A stretch of DNA of 64,000 nt from Garcia nutans (taxonomy: Eukaryota; Streptophyta; Magnoliopsida; Malpighiales; Euphorbiaceae), in the NCBI GenBank assembly GCA_947685225.1, contig CANTUV010000024.1:21532001-21596000 (forward strand), in the 5' to 3' direction. The notes below the pieces were generated by a model. It ran no database searches. It was not told the DNA's origin and saw nothing but the letters and a program-made list of their open reading frames with translations. Of this stretch, positions 25,471-38,290 are shown piece after piece. Position numbers and translations under genes: made by a program. Numbering within the stretch: the first letter of the stretch is position 1; each line of letters opens with the position of its first letter.

Positions 25471-27630
25471 TCAAGTTGGAGCATGGATATCTATCATGCC
25501 CAACTTGTCAACCATATCATGGAATATCTTTCCAGACACTGCCTTTGTGAGTATATCAGCTAACTGACTTTCTGATTTAACAAATGGAAGCTGTATAATC
25601 TGCTGGTCTAATTTCTCCTTGATAAAATGACGATCTACTTCAACATGTTTAGTACGATCATGTTGTACAGGATTTTGAGCAATCTCAATAGCAACTTTAT
25701 TATCACAATAAAGTTTCATTGGCCTTGCATCATCTATCCCCAAATCTTTCAGAATGCTTTTAATCCATAATAACTCACATATACCATATGCCATACCTCT
25801 GAATTCAGCTTCTGCACTTGACCGAGCCACAACTTTTTGTTTTTTACTTCTCCAAGTAACAAGGTTTCCCTCCATGAAAGAGAAATAACCTGAGGTAGAG
25901 CGTCTAGTCAATTGGTCTCCTGCCCAATCAGCATCCGTGTATCCTTCAATATCTGAGACGTTATTTTTTGAGAATAATAACCCTTTACCTGGTGCACCTT
26001 TCAAGTATCTTAAGATTCGATATACTGCCTTCTTGTGTTCTTCACTTGGTGCATGCATGAATTGGCTTGCTACATTCACAGCATATGATATATCTGGCCT
26101 CGTATGAGTCAAATAGATTAATTTTCCAACTAGCCGTTGATAACATCTAGCATCTGTTGGAACTTGATCAGAGCAAATACTGAGCTTGTGATTCATCTCT
26201 ATGGGAGTCTCCACTGGCTTGCAGGCAAGCATTCTAGTTTCAATTAATAAATCCATAACGTACTTTCGTTGCGAGAGGAAAATTCCTTGTTTTGATCTTG
26301 CTATTTCAATTCCTAAAAAATATTTAAGTTGCCCAAGATCCTTCATTTCAAATTCATCGGCCAAATATTTTTGCAACAACTTCATTTCACAATGATCATC
26401 TCCTGTCAAGACCATATCGTCAACGTACACAATTAAAACTGTTATTTTCCCTTCTTGGTGTTTAATGAACAAAGTGTGGTCAGAATTACTTTGCTTATAA
26501 CCAAAAGCTTTCATTGCCGAAGTAAATCTTCCAAACCATGCTCTAGGTGATTGTTTAAGCCCATATAAAGCTTTCTTCAGCCTACAAACTTTATTTTTGC
26601 AAGAGGTACTACGGTTAACTCCTGGTGGTAATTCCATGTAGACCTCTTCTTTTAAATCTCCATTAAGAAATGCATTTTTCACATCAAATTGGTGTAGGGG
26701 CCAGTCCCGATTGGCTGCTATGGAAATGAGAATACGAATTGTGTTGAGCTTGGCCACTGGAGCAAAGGTCTCTTGGTAATCCACTCCATACTTCTGTGTA
26801 TATCCCTTTGCAACTAATCTTGCCTTATATCTGTCAATACTTCCATCAGCTTTGAGTTTCACAGTATATATCCATCGACACCCAACTGTCTTCTTTCCTT
26901 CAGGTAATGAAACAAGTTCCCATGTAGAATTCTTTTGTAAGGCTTCCATCTCTTCATTCATAGCTTTTTTCCACTTTGGATCTGCCAAAGCACCCTGCAC
27001 ACTACTAGGAATAGATACTTTGGATAATTGATTGATAGCAAGTGCATATGACTTAGATAATCTATGACTGGAGATATAGTTATTAATAGGATACTTGACA
27101 ATTGCTTTAAGATCAGGTTCATATTGTTTCTTTGGTACACCTTTATTTGGTCTTTGTGAGTATTTAGGAAAAATCTCATAAGCCTTAGAAACAATATTTG
27201 TTTTATGGCATAAATCAATCATAGAATTTTGGTTTACCTGAGGAGTAACTTCAATATTCTGGATATTCTGAGTTGATTCTTCGGTCAATGGTGTTAATGT
27301 GGGCAACTCTTCAAAAACTGAGGATTCAGCAACAGGCAATTCTTCAAAAATAGGTGATTCAACAGCAGCTAATTCTTCAAAAACTGGTAATTCAGCAATA
27401 GGAGAACAAATTTCAGCAAGATCCAATTGATTATTATGTTTGAACCTTTCATTCATAGCCTCTAGAGCCTCCAATTCTAAAAACTCTACCACACTCGCAT
27501 TTGTCCTCTGCACATTCTCTTCACCAAAGCTCTCCCCCTGAAGAGAAGGAGCAATGTCACCCTTTGAATAATATGTTTCCATTTCACAAAAAGACACATC
27601 CAAGGTCACATGCAGTCTTCTAGTTTGTGG
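25471..27630 (-). pseudogene. Copia reverse transcriptase and RNase H segment of pol
   Basis: This is the C-terminal third of the polyprotein, in frame with the integrase part but separated from it by a TAA near 27631. The RT begins at WKKAMNEEMEALQKNSTWEL. It has RWIYTVKLKADGSIDRYKARL, the QFDVKNAFLNGDL metal-binding Asp motif and the LIVYVDDM catalytic box. RNase H follows: GYTDADWAGDQLTRRSTSGY, SSAEAEF, then the YCDNKVAIEIA and HVEVDRHFIKE segments. ADILTKAV and the TGA stop at 25473-25471 end it. These are the usual Copia motifs in usual order, and the catalytic residues look intact. Translation as part of a polyprotein would stop before this segment. Confidence 0.93.
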
Positions 27631-27633
27631 ATC

Positions 27634-28383
27634 TTAGCATCGGTATCCTTTCTGGAAATCAGAGTAGCCAACAAAGACACACTTTTTAGCACATGGATCA
27701 AGTTTATTCCGTAGAACCTTTGGAATATGAACATATACTATGCATCCAAAGATCCTTGGTTCAAGATTTGGCACATGTGGTATGGAAAAAAAAGTCTGCA
27801 TCTTCTGTAATGGAGTTTGGAAATCAATTACCCGAGAGGGAACTCTATTGATTAGATAAACAGCAGATTTCACAGCTTCTCCCCAGTAAAAACGTGGCAT
27901 GTTCATTCCAAAGAGTGAGGCACGAACAATCTCCAGGATCTGTCTATTTTTCCTCTCCGCCAAGCCATTTTGTTGTGGAGTGTAGGTGTTAGAAGTAAGA
28001 TGTCGAATCCCATGATCACGTAGAAATTTCCCACATGTTGTATCTAAGAATTCCTTTGCATTATCAGATTGCCATACTCGAATTTGCTTTTGATATTGGG
28101 TAGCTATCATATTGTGAAATTCCTGAAATGCGACACAAACATCATTCTTTTTATGAAGAAGGGACACCCATGTCATTCTAGTGCATTCATCAATAAAAGT
28201 TACAAAATAGCGTGCTTTAGAAATGGAAGGAACTTTTGCAGGGCCCCAAATATCAGAGTGTATAACCATAAAAGGTTCTGAACATTTATTCAAACTGGGT
28301 AAATAAGAAATACGATGGCTTTTGGCTAGTTCACAAATATTACATTGAAAATCTGAAACTTGAAAAGAAGAAAACAAATTTGG
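27634..28383 (-). pseudogene. Copia integrase segment of pol
   Basis: The frame continues directly from the gag-protease part after a single TAA (28386-28384), with no frameshift. It holds the second half of the zinc site (CNICELAK) and the catalytic DDE set: Asp in VIHSDIWGP, Asp in VWQSDNAKEF and Glu in QQNGLAERKNRQ. A KCVFVGYSDFQKGYR segment typical of the integrase C-terminal side follows. The segment ends at an in-frame TAA near 27631-27633. The core looks functional apart from the two stops at its borders. Confidence 0.92.
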
Positions 28384-29883
28384 TTATAACTTTCTAAGAT
28401 ATCCAAATGAAATGTGTCCTAATCTTTGGTGCCATAACCATATAATTGCCTGAGCTTTGTCTTTACTACTAGTTTGACACGCATGACTAATCTTTTGTTC
28501 CCCATTCTTTGTCAATTCCAAGTAGTAGAGTTTGCCCCTTTTAACACCATAACCAAGAATCTTCCGGGTCAGAATATCCTGAAAAACACAAAATAAGGGC
28601 CAAAAAGTTACAGTACAATTAAGGGAAGAAGTAATTTGGCTAACTGATAATAGATTGTGTTCAAGAGCTGGGACAACTAAAACAGTATCTAAAGTAAGAG
28701 AATCAGATAAAATGATAGAGCCTTCCCCAGTAACTAAAGAAGTATCACCATTAGCTGTAGATATAACAGATTGAGAGGAGGTGTGAATAGATTGTAACTG
28801 TTCAGAATCTTTAGTCATATGATCAGATGCACCTGTATCAATAACCCAATCACTATTCTTAGAAGTTACATGAGATAGATTTGCCTTACCAACAGTACCT
28901 GAGTGAGCAACATTGGCTACTGGTTTTGTGTTGTCTATATTTGGTTGGGCATCTTCTACAACTGTCACCATAGCCTTCCCTTGTATATTCTTTCTTGGTT
29001 TTTTTGAGAAGTCCCACCATTCAGGATAGCCAATAATTTCATAGCACCTCTGTTTAGAATGTCCTGTTCCACCACAATGACTACAAACAAAGTTGTTAGA
29101 TTTGTTATTTCGATTCTTTATAGTGCTAGATGATTGTTCTTGTTGAGTTCGCCTGGCTAACATAGCTGAGCTTTCAGAGATTGGTCTAGAGCCTCCCATT
29201 GTTTGTCTTTGTTGGTATTCTCTCCTTACATATGCATAAGCACCTTCCAAATCAAGTTTGGGATCTTTTCTCAGAATTTCTCCACGAACTTGATCAAATT
29301 CAGGATCTAATCCACTTAAAAATATGTGAACTCCAAGCCTATTCATTGTTGAATGCAATTGGACTACACCTTCAACTGTTCCTTCCTGGAAAATTGTCCT
29401 GTGATCAATTTCCTGAAAAATGGCAACAAGTTCATTATAATACGTAGTTAATGATCTACCATTTTGTGTGGTAGTGAAGGACTTTTGATTCAACTCAAAG
29501 AGACGGGTCTCATCCGATCCATCATAGAAAGTTTTCGCTGCTGCTTCCCATATCTCTTTGGCTGTGGAAAGACGAATAAATCTCTGCATCAGTTGTGGAT
29601 TCATTGAATCAATCAGCCAACTTCTCACTTTGTGATTTTCAGTTATCCATGTTGTATAGCTTGGATCATCAGGTGGTGGCTTCTTTATGTCTCCAGTGAG
29701 ATATCCTGCCTTGTTACGAGAACCAATACGCATTTCCATAAGCTGTGACCATAAAGGGTAGTTGGTTTCATCTAATATGATACCGGTAGGAAATGCGTAG
29801 TTATCTTGGTGGATGATAATTGGTGGTGTTTGAGTATTAGGTGCTGGTTGAGTAACTTGAACAATAGAATTCGGATCCCCCAT
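28384..29883 (-). pseudogene. Copia gag, protease and integrase N-terminus
   Basis: The first 500 codons of the polyprotein start at an ATG about 120 bases inside the 5' LTR. The gag domain includes NYPLWSQLMEMRIGSRNK and FLSGLDPEFDQVRGEIL. A CCHC zinc knuckle (CSHCGGTGHSKQRC) and the aspartic protease motif WVIDTGASDHMT follow. The HHCC integrase N-terminus (LWHQRLGHIS) precedes an in-frame TAA. Gag and protease could be made; anything downstream would need readthrough. Confidence 0.93.
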
Positions 29884-29992
29884 TGACTTTGTTTGTATAT
29901 GGTGGATACAAGGTACAAGATGTTACTTTGTGTATGGTGGATTCGAGATACAAGATGGGAGCATTAAGAAATTCTTTCAGAATTAGAGCAAT

Positions 29993-30004
29993 GCTCTGAT
30001 ACCA
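29993..30004 (-). other. Copia primer-binding site
   Basis: TGGTATCAGAGC on the minus strand abuts the 5' LTR with no spacer. It is an exact complement of plant initiator tRNA-Met. Confidence 0.92.
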
Positions 30005-30223
30005 TGTCAAATAATCAAATATGTGAAGAATTCCGTATTTTTTCTTCTCTAGAATAGAGACAATATAAAGGACATTTACATCGTGAAATTAGGAACCAAA
30101 AAAGGAAGCAATCCTATTCTAAGGAAAATGAATCATCCTATACAGAAAGCTATGAATATACAACAGCTGTACATATCCCTATAATTATGTGATTTACTCC
30201 TAATTAGCTAGCTCATTCCAACA
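30005..30223 (-). repeat. Copia 5' LTR
   Basis: 219 bases, the partner of 25245-25463 with one visible difference. Its short length is typical of small-LTR Copia lineages. Confidence 0.92.
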
Positions 30224-30589
30224 ATTTATTTTGCATGCGTTCTGTTTTGATTTTCTTTTCTTTTATTTTTAAAATTTATTGTTGTTACTTTTTTAGTTTT
30301 ATATAATGATGTTTTTTTATTCTTGTCTTTATCTTTTTTAATTTTTGTTTTGTATATAATTGTGGATTTATTTTTTTATGTATTTTTGTAAAGTTTATTA
30401 TGTGATACATACAAAGATTTGAGTTTATTTCATTATACAGTTGTGATATGGTTTACGTATATTGGTATATGTTTCGTATACCATTATATATATATTGAGT
30501 CGAGAATAGTTTCATTATGCATGAATTATGTTTCAGTCTACAACTATTATTTGTTATTATATTTATTTCTATAATTAATTTTATTTTTT

Positions 30590-32340
30590 GTAAGTTTTGC
30601 ATGATAAGGATTATGAATTTTTTTCTATTAAAATTGGTTTTGAGTTAAAATATAATGTTATTAGTAATTTGAAATATGTTTTATTGTTGAATCAATTAGA
30701 TTTATTTCATGAGACTTCTTTTGGTTTTTTGTTGGACATGCCTCCTTTTAAAGCTTCAAACTCAACTTCTTTATTCATTGGTTTTGAGTAAGATCAAGCA
30801 TTATAATTTTAAGAAGATGTTATTTAATTTTGATGGTGTTAATTTAACCTTTGGTGTTCATGAATTTAGTTTGATTACCGGATTGAGATGTGTTGGTAAT
30901 AAGAATAAGTTTTTATTTTTTAAAGATGATAATGAGTTGATATCTATTTTGGTAGTAAGGTTGAGATAACTAAAAGAAAAAAGGAGATGTGATGAGGATG
31001 CTATTAAAGTTGTTGTTTGTATGTTTTCCATCTTTCCTTTTTATCTTCTCCTAAGGATAAATTGGTTCATACATATGATTTTGATATTATTAATGGTGGT
31101 AATTATTTTAAATATCTTTTTGGGTTGAATATTTTTGATGTTACTATCAATAGTCTTGAATAAAAATTTAGTGAGACTGGTAAGAAGAGTAATACTAAGT
31201 TTATAGATTTATTGGATTTCCACTTGCGTTTCAAAATTGGTTCTATGAGTGTTGTCTAATGCTTAGTGAAAAGTTTGGTTTAAAGGTTTAGAGTTATTTT
31301 CCTTATCTTGTTTGTTGATATTGTGAACCTTCTCCGCATTTGAAAGATTTTGAAGATGTTCTTTCTCATCCTTATTTGGAGGTATATTTTTTATGTTTTT
31401 TATATTCTTTGTTTTTATTATGTTATAAATGTTTTTTAATGCATTTGGAATTACAAAATATTTATCCAAGTGAAGATGAAATGAAGAAGTTGAAGTTGGG
31501 TGTGTTTTATAATGTTTTAGAGTATAAAGATGGTGATGAATATGGTGAAAATGTGAATGAGATGGATTATAATATTGATAATGTTGCTAGCAATGGTGAT
31601 AGTGTTGTGGTGTTGATGTTGACAAGGGAAAGAGTAAGAGAAAGCCAAGTACTGTTTTTAATGAGTGCATTAATAATATGAAAAAAGGAGTTGAGTATAG
31701 TCTTTTCTAAACAATATAAATTGTAGAGTCAAATGACTAATGTTTCTTCAAAGCAATATAAATTAGATAAATATTTTAAGTTTTTGAAAAAAGATATTAA
31801 ATCAATGTTGTATATATTGGATAAGAAATTAACTAAAGTTTTTGATTTGTTTGTCGGTGTATCTAAGAAGATTGTTTATGAGGTATTGTTATTTTTCTTT
31901 TATATTTTTTTTATTTTTATTTTTTACATTTTTTTGAAACCGGAGAAGAATACGTAAGTATATGTTTCATATTCTTTCTTTTACCTACATATAACTTGTA
32001 TATTATGTTATACCAACTAGCATATAAGCAGATATAAATACTATTATTGTTATTTTTTATATTTAATATTTTTAATTATGTTTTTTAATTTTTTATAAGG
32101 TAATATTAATGATGATGTTGAAAATATTGTTAGTCATGATTCCAATGATGTTAAAGATGATTGTGGTGATGTTAATGATGAGGAATAAGAGTTTGAGGTA
32201 TGTTCTTTTTGAATTTTGACATTAATTTGTTGGTATAAGTAATATACAGTTATATATAACTTCTTTTAAATTTTATATAATGTTATATACTAATATATAA
32301 TTATTTATAACACGGATATACTGTTATATACTAAGATTTT
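30590..32340 (+). pseudogene. Ulp1-protease/DUF1985 relic, N-terminal part
   Basis: Decayed exons of a plant Ulp1-like gene of the kind carried by Mutator-like elements. The DUF1985 pattern is visible: NQLDLFHETSFGFLLDMPPF at about 30690, then after a frameshift FDGVNLTFGVHEFSLITGLRC at about 30830. Further exons around 31300-31380 and 31450-31680 give acidic, Asp/Asn/Val-rich sequence. Intron-like gaps begin GTAAGTATATGT or GTATGTTC and are filled with TATATGTAACATATAC-type repeats. Stops and shifts are frequent. The C48 peptidase part is found 22 kb away at 54120-55925 on the same strand, past the CACTA-like insertion. Confidence 0.7.
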
Positions 32341-32784
32341 TTAGTAAGTATATGTAATATATACCTTCGTATGCCTACAAATAACTTATATAATACTTTT
32401 ATTTTACTTTTCTTCAAATTTTTATGTAGGCACGTGTAACGTATACTACAAGAATTTATCAGTTTAGAAACCATTTTTAAAAACAGATTACAATCGGTTT
32501 GTAAACAGAAACAGTTTTTGAAACGGAAAGGGAACATGTGGAATTTTCAATATTCTAAAACCGATTAGAAACAGATTAGAAACTGATTTCAAAAATGGAA
32601 ATTTTTAGTTTCAAAACCGTTCGAATTTTTAAAGGGAATTTTTTCTATGAAATGTGGCAACGGATTTAAAACGAAATAGAAATGGATTTGTTGTAACAGA
32701 TTTTTGTCAGTTTATGAAAGATGAAAGGAAATTTTCTCGCTGAAAATTCCCACTGAAATATGTTCCGTTTATATTTTTGTCTCT

Positions 32785-33010
32785 ACTGTGTAAATTTTTT
32801 TAATTAAATTTGTTTTATTTTCGTTTTTATTTTAGAATATATAAACCAATAAGTTTGCTTTTCCTTCGTCTATTTCATCATCTATTAAATATTGTGATTA
32901 AAATGAGTATTTTTATTATGAAATTTCTGTGTCACTTTTATATTTTATATGCGTATTATACATATATAAGGTACATGTACTATATGTATATACAGTATAA
33001 AAATGTTACA
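32785..33010 (+). mobile_element. Truncated 5' LTR of element C
   Basis: The last ~225 bases match the end of the 3' LTR at about 38450-38656, including TTAAATATTGTGATTAAAAT and the terminal TATAAAAATGTTACA. The first ~3.5 kb of this LTR is missing. A degenerate primer site (TGATATCAACGC, 33018-33029) follows. Confidence 0.75.
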
Positions 33011-34919
33011 TTTATTTTGATATCAACGCTTATGTTTGAGATTCTCGACCTAAGTGGATTTCAAAAATGAGAAGGAAATTTTAAAATAGTGATTTGTGTT
33101 TTAATACATGCATATGCATTAACACTTGTGTTGGTCTCTGATGTAGCAATGTCCGTTCGATGTAACGGATATAAGTTGAGATAGTGTCTGGGACACATAG
33201 ATCAGAGTGACACAGTGAAAGCGTCATTCTGGAGATTATAGATTAAGAATTTTTGAAACTTTTATTTGAAATTAAAATTTATAGTTGGTTCGATTGATGA
33301 ATAAGTGACGGTAAGAAAATGATTTAGATGTGAAACAAAAGTACGAGAGATGAGTATTATAGCTGTTGGAAATTCTGCATATGTTCTGCAAAGTGATATT
33401 GTCTAAAATTTTTGGACTAATCTAGGGATGTTAAATGAGTTTGAAATTTTAATGGAAAGTTTTCCTATGTGTTAGAATGTAGTGTATGAAATTTCATAAT
33501 TTTTAAAGATGAATTACTATTTAACAAAAATAGAAGAGCACATTGTTGGAGCTGTTCCAGCAACCTAGAATCTGTAGAGGTTGAGAAATATATTTAAAAA
33601 CTATAAAAAATCAACCCAGAAAAATCTGAACTTTTACATACAATATCATATGTATTTCTAGAGCATATGGTTAAAATTTCATAAAGTTTCATTAAGGTTT
33701 GTTACCTGAAACAAATAGGTGAATAAGTACTGCCAGCAGAATTATCAAAGAAACAGATTCTGTGAGTTTGGAAGACTTAATTTTTAAATATAGTAAATCA
33801 ACTTAGAAAAATCTAAAATTTTAAAAATAAGTCCATATATGTGTCAAGTGCACATAGTTAAAAGTTTATAATTTTTTGTGAAGATTTGGTGAGGAATAAA
33901 AAATGGAAAATTGAGATTGACATGAAAGTGATGAAATTATGCGGATTTGTGGAAGTGAGTAACTAATTAATTTTATGATACAAATGAAGGAAATTATGAA
34001 AATTTACATATGGATGGATTGATGGATGAAGAATGAATATGGATTCTTTTAATAATTAGAACAAAGAGTTAATAATTAACATATAAAAGAGAACTGGTAT
34101 ATGACAGTAATCTGTTTATTATGAAAGTATATTGAGGATTTATTAAAATGATATATAGTATTGGTTAAGTCAAGATTAACATTGAGCAATTAAAATATAA
34201 ATTTATATAATTGGATTACTAAGTTAAAGTGATTTGAAGTTATGTATGCAATCCATATTTGGTTGCATGATTGAGATGTGTCTATTAATGGGTTATGTGG
34301 AAGTGGATGTTATGAAATGTTTTTGGATATTTAAGGTGGAGGTAAAGATTAATAAGTGATGTATAATTATTTCATAATAAATGGATTTTAATTCATTTTA
34401 TGAATAATATTTGGTGATAAATTAAAACATAATGAGTAAATTGTGAGAGTATCTGTAATTGATATTAGATTATCAAAGATAGTAATGAGATCAATTCATC
34501 GGAGGAATTTGAAAGTAGGATTTATAAGAAGAAAATTTGACATTTATATGTATAAAAAAATGCATAGCTGGGAATTAAATAATTTGAAAGTTAATAATAG
34601 AAATGATCTGATATACATGAGTATATTGTTATATTGAATAGCTGAGTTTGTGGTAAGAATTCTAAGTTAATATATACATTGGATATAAATAAGTGGAGAA
34701 TTTATTTTTTTTAAAGATCTTTATGATGAACATTATAAAAAATGGTTAAAAGTATCTATAAGGGGAGAGTAAAAGATTATATGGTTGGTAATAATAATTA
34801 ATGGTGACAATAATTTGGTAGTTAATTATGCAGAAAGTAAAGATTTGTGTTTAATTATAGTCCAGTTAATTACTACGGTAAGTAATTTCGAGGATAAAAT
34901 TATTTAAGAGGGAGAAAAT
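33011..34919 (+). mobile_element. Non-coding internal region of element C (LARD-like)
   Basis: It runs from the primer-site region to a polypurine tract at 34905-34919 (AAGAGGGAGAAAAT). Much of it matches the complement of 900-2893, for instance around 33140-33230 and 33400-34020, so a non-coding sequence is conserved between two elements. The segment GTAATTTCGAGGATAAAATT just before the polypurine tract matches the complement of 62120-62150 beside LTR E. No protein-coding capacity is seen. Confidence 0.8.
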
Positions 34920-35288
34920 TATCATATCCATGATTTTGGATAAATTAAATAAATATTTGGAGGTATAAAAGCTCTATATATCCAATGTATATCTAACGTA
35001 TACATAACAAATACATATTGTATATTAATTGTTTATGTTGAATATATATATACATATTACATACTTGGTATATTTAATACACATATAAGATATATTTTAT
35101 GTGTATATAGGATACAAATTATTTGTGCATATGGGTATTTATATTTATTAAATATATATTATATATACATAGTATATACATTACATAAATATGCATATAA
35201 TGGAATATGTAAAATATAAGTAACATATATATACATAAAATATACATCACATATATGTGAGGTATAATTTGGTGTTGGAAAAATGGAT

Positions 35289-35289
35289 G

Positions 35290-35349
<60 letters not shown>

Positions 35350-35370
35350 GAAAGAAAGAAAGAAAGAAAG
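35289..35370. repeat. (AAT)n and (AGAA)n microsatellites in LTR C
   Basis: About 19 AAT units are followed by five GAAA units. They sit ahead of a CTTCTTCTTCTTTTCC stretch at 35587, mirroring LTR B. Confidence 0.9.
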
Positions 35371-37859
35371 TTAAAGAAGGAAGAAAGGTGATTGGTGGGA
35401 ATTATTTTTTTAATTATTATGTATGTATAATTATGGATGGAAAGTTATTAAATAAATAAATAAAGGAAAAGAAAGTCAAAAGAAAAGAGAAAAATAAGTG
35501 GTTTTTATTAAAAGTAAAATAATTAAATAATTAATTATATTATTATATATGGTTAATAAGTGAAGAAAGAAATAAAAAAAAGAGTCTTCTTCTTCTTTTC
35601 CATCACGTTTGGCCACCATAGCCAAGGGAATGGAACAGCTCCATTATTTATTATACCAAATTTCTTAAAGAATCCAAAGTAATTAAGATGATTTTAAAGA
35701 TTTACTAAGGATTCAAGCAAGTATTTTCTATTTCAAGCTTATTTTCTTTAGTTTGAAGGTTATGCAAAATTTGGGTAGAGAGAGAATGTGATTCTAAATT
35801 GTTAAAATAGATAGAAATGATGTTAAAATAATGAGTAAATGATGAATTATTGGTTGATTGTTTGAAATGAGCATAAATGATGGGAGTAGAGTTTGTTAAT
35901 GAATATGTGTAATTAGTGTTTCTAATATGGATAATTATAATTATGGTAATAGATGAATTTAGTGTTCTTTTAATATATGTATGGTTATTTTATAGTAAAA
36001 ATTTAATATGGGTAAGTTGGAATGAAGTTAGGGATATGGACATGTTATGTGAAATTTGAGTTTTTATAAGAAATATCAATAATTGCTAAAATGGTTTGTA
36101 ATGATGTTATATTGATATATAAATGATGATTCTATGGTAAAATGATGAAAATGAATTTGAAATGTTAAAGTTTAAATAAGGTAGTAAGTAAGCGAAATTA
36201 GGGTTTTGGAGCAATTTTGGGTAGAATGAATATAATTGATGTTTGGTTGATTAAAATGGCAAGGAATGTGTTGTTAATGGAACATTTTCAGTTGTAATAT
36301 GGTTTAGGATTAAGGAAGGTGAAATGGTAAAATCAAAGTGAAGAATGACATTGGTGAAGTTGGTGTTGAAAGAGTAAATTGGGCTTGGAGTTAGCATTTC
36401 CAATGTTAGTATATACTTTGATAGCCTTTGCATTGATTGCATTTGAATTTGCTTAGCACATTGTGAATTGTGAAAATGTGCTAAGTTACTTTGATATTGG
36501 AAGTTATAGTAAAAGTGCATTATTGTTTGTGAAATTATGTGAAATGATTTAATTATGAGATATTAAGCCATTGTAGAATTGTCAATATCTTTGTTCAGTA
36601 TAATTGGTGAATGCATTAATGCTCTTAGAATGGAAAGTATGCCACAGTAGGAACATGGCAAGAAAATATGTTAAAATAATTGAAATATGTGAAAAATATA
36701 CAAATAGTATGTAGAATTTGGAAATGTGTGGAAATTGGTAAAGATATGCAAATGTAATAAAAATAAAAATGATGAGATAAAGAATATGTGCATATTGTGA
36801 TATGTCGATAATGTGTGATTGAAAATAATGACAATGTGATAGATTGTGATGTGTATAAAAGATGGATAAATGAATGTGTTGTGGTATGTTGATGAGATAT
36901 GTGGCAGTATGTGATATGTATAATGTGATGTGTTGAGATGTGAAATTAATATGTAAATGTGATGATTTATGAGATGTGATGGTGATTATGAAATGATATG
37001 ATTATGATACATATGAAAATTCCTGAGAAGGAATGTGAGATGAGAAATATGCTAAACGATGAGAAATGAGTTGTTGAAAGACTTGAGCAGATTTAAGTCT
37101 TGATATACAAATGAGACTATGGAAATATGATTTGATGAGATGAAAAATTATGTGATGTGTGTGTTGCCTTGCATAATAACTTGTTCCAGAAAATTAATGT
37201 TGGGGATTATACAACGACGAGCCTGAGCAGAGCTGGGCCATGACCTGAGCAGAGCTAGGTCATGAGATTGAGGGCTCGAGTAAAGCTAGGTCAAGAAATT
37301 GAAATGATTTTACCAATGGGCTAGACACTGGGTGTTACAATGGACTAAATCAATTATTCTGAAACTTGATTATTGTGTAGAGAGTAGTTAGGCCCAACGT
37401 GTGATGTGGTGTCGTATTTTCTAAAGTGTTGGTAATATTACAATGAAATGATGAGATAAATCAAATGAGTTTAGTTGGACAATGTGCTATGTTGGTAATG
37501 TGGCAACGAAATGTTGTGTTGATGAATATATGTGTGTGGTTGTGATATATTTGTATATGAATTTTGTGATGATGATGTTGCATGACTCATAAATATATAA
37601 ATATATTTGAAGACTTAAAGGACATATGAAGAGTAATTTGTGATGAATAATTGTATGTATATGAATTATAAGGTAAAGGATATTTAAAAATAGTAGTGTG
37701 TGTATTGATATTATAATGATAAAATATGAATTGAAAAGTATACATGTATGTCATTTAAATTATTGTATGATTTTAGTATGTATTACTAAGCTTTCGGGCT
37801 TAGCGCGGTTGCAGAGAAATCTGGAGTGGTTGGTACTTAATGATCTAGGATGCTGCAAG

Positions 37860-38290
37860 ACCAGTTGTGCCAATTGCATACACATGTTTTAAATATTTTG
37901 GTTTATGTATATTAATGCATAACATTTGGGTTTTGTATTTATTTTAAAGATTGAGATAGTTGTTTATGTATATTAACGCAAAATAGTTGTGCCAATTGCA
38001 TACACATGTTATTTTAAATATTTTGGTTTATGTATTTTAACGCATAACATTTGGGTTTTGTATTTATTCTAAAGATTGAGATGATATTGTGAATCGCGTG
38101 GTAAGGAAATTGTTGAACAGAGAAATCTAGAGTGTGGTTGGTACTTGGTGATCTAGGATGCTGCAAGACTAATTGTGCCAATTGCATACACATGTTGTTT
38201 TAAATATTTTGGTTTATGTATATTAACGCATAACATTTGGATTTTGTATTTATTTTAAAGATTGAGATGGTTGTTGTATATTTATTTAAG
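37860..38290 (+). repeat. Internal repeats in LTR C
   Basis: TTGTGCCAATTGCATACACATGTT, TTTTGGTTTATGTATATTAA and CATAACATTTGGGTTTTGTATTTATT recur with a spacing of about 120-190 bases (near 37865, 37985 and 38172). This is a local tandem expansion within the LTR. Confidence 0.85.

Larger units (their letters stand above)
25245..30223 (-). mobile_element. Copia (Ty1) LTR retrotransposon, nearly complete and young
   Basis: It comprises two 219-base LTRs, an abutting primer site, one long gag-pol region of 1471 codons and a polypurine tract. The gene order protease, integrase, reverse transcriptase, RNase H defines Copia. The two LTRs differ at a single visible position (near 25264 versus 30024), so insertion was recent. 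A clear target duplication is not evident: TTTTT on the left, ATTTA on the right. It lies inside the Ulp1 relic region. Confidence 0.93.
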
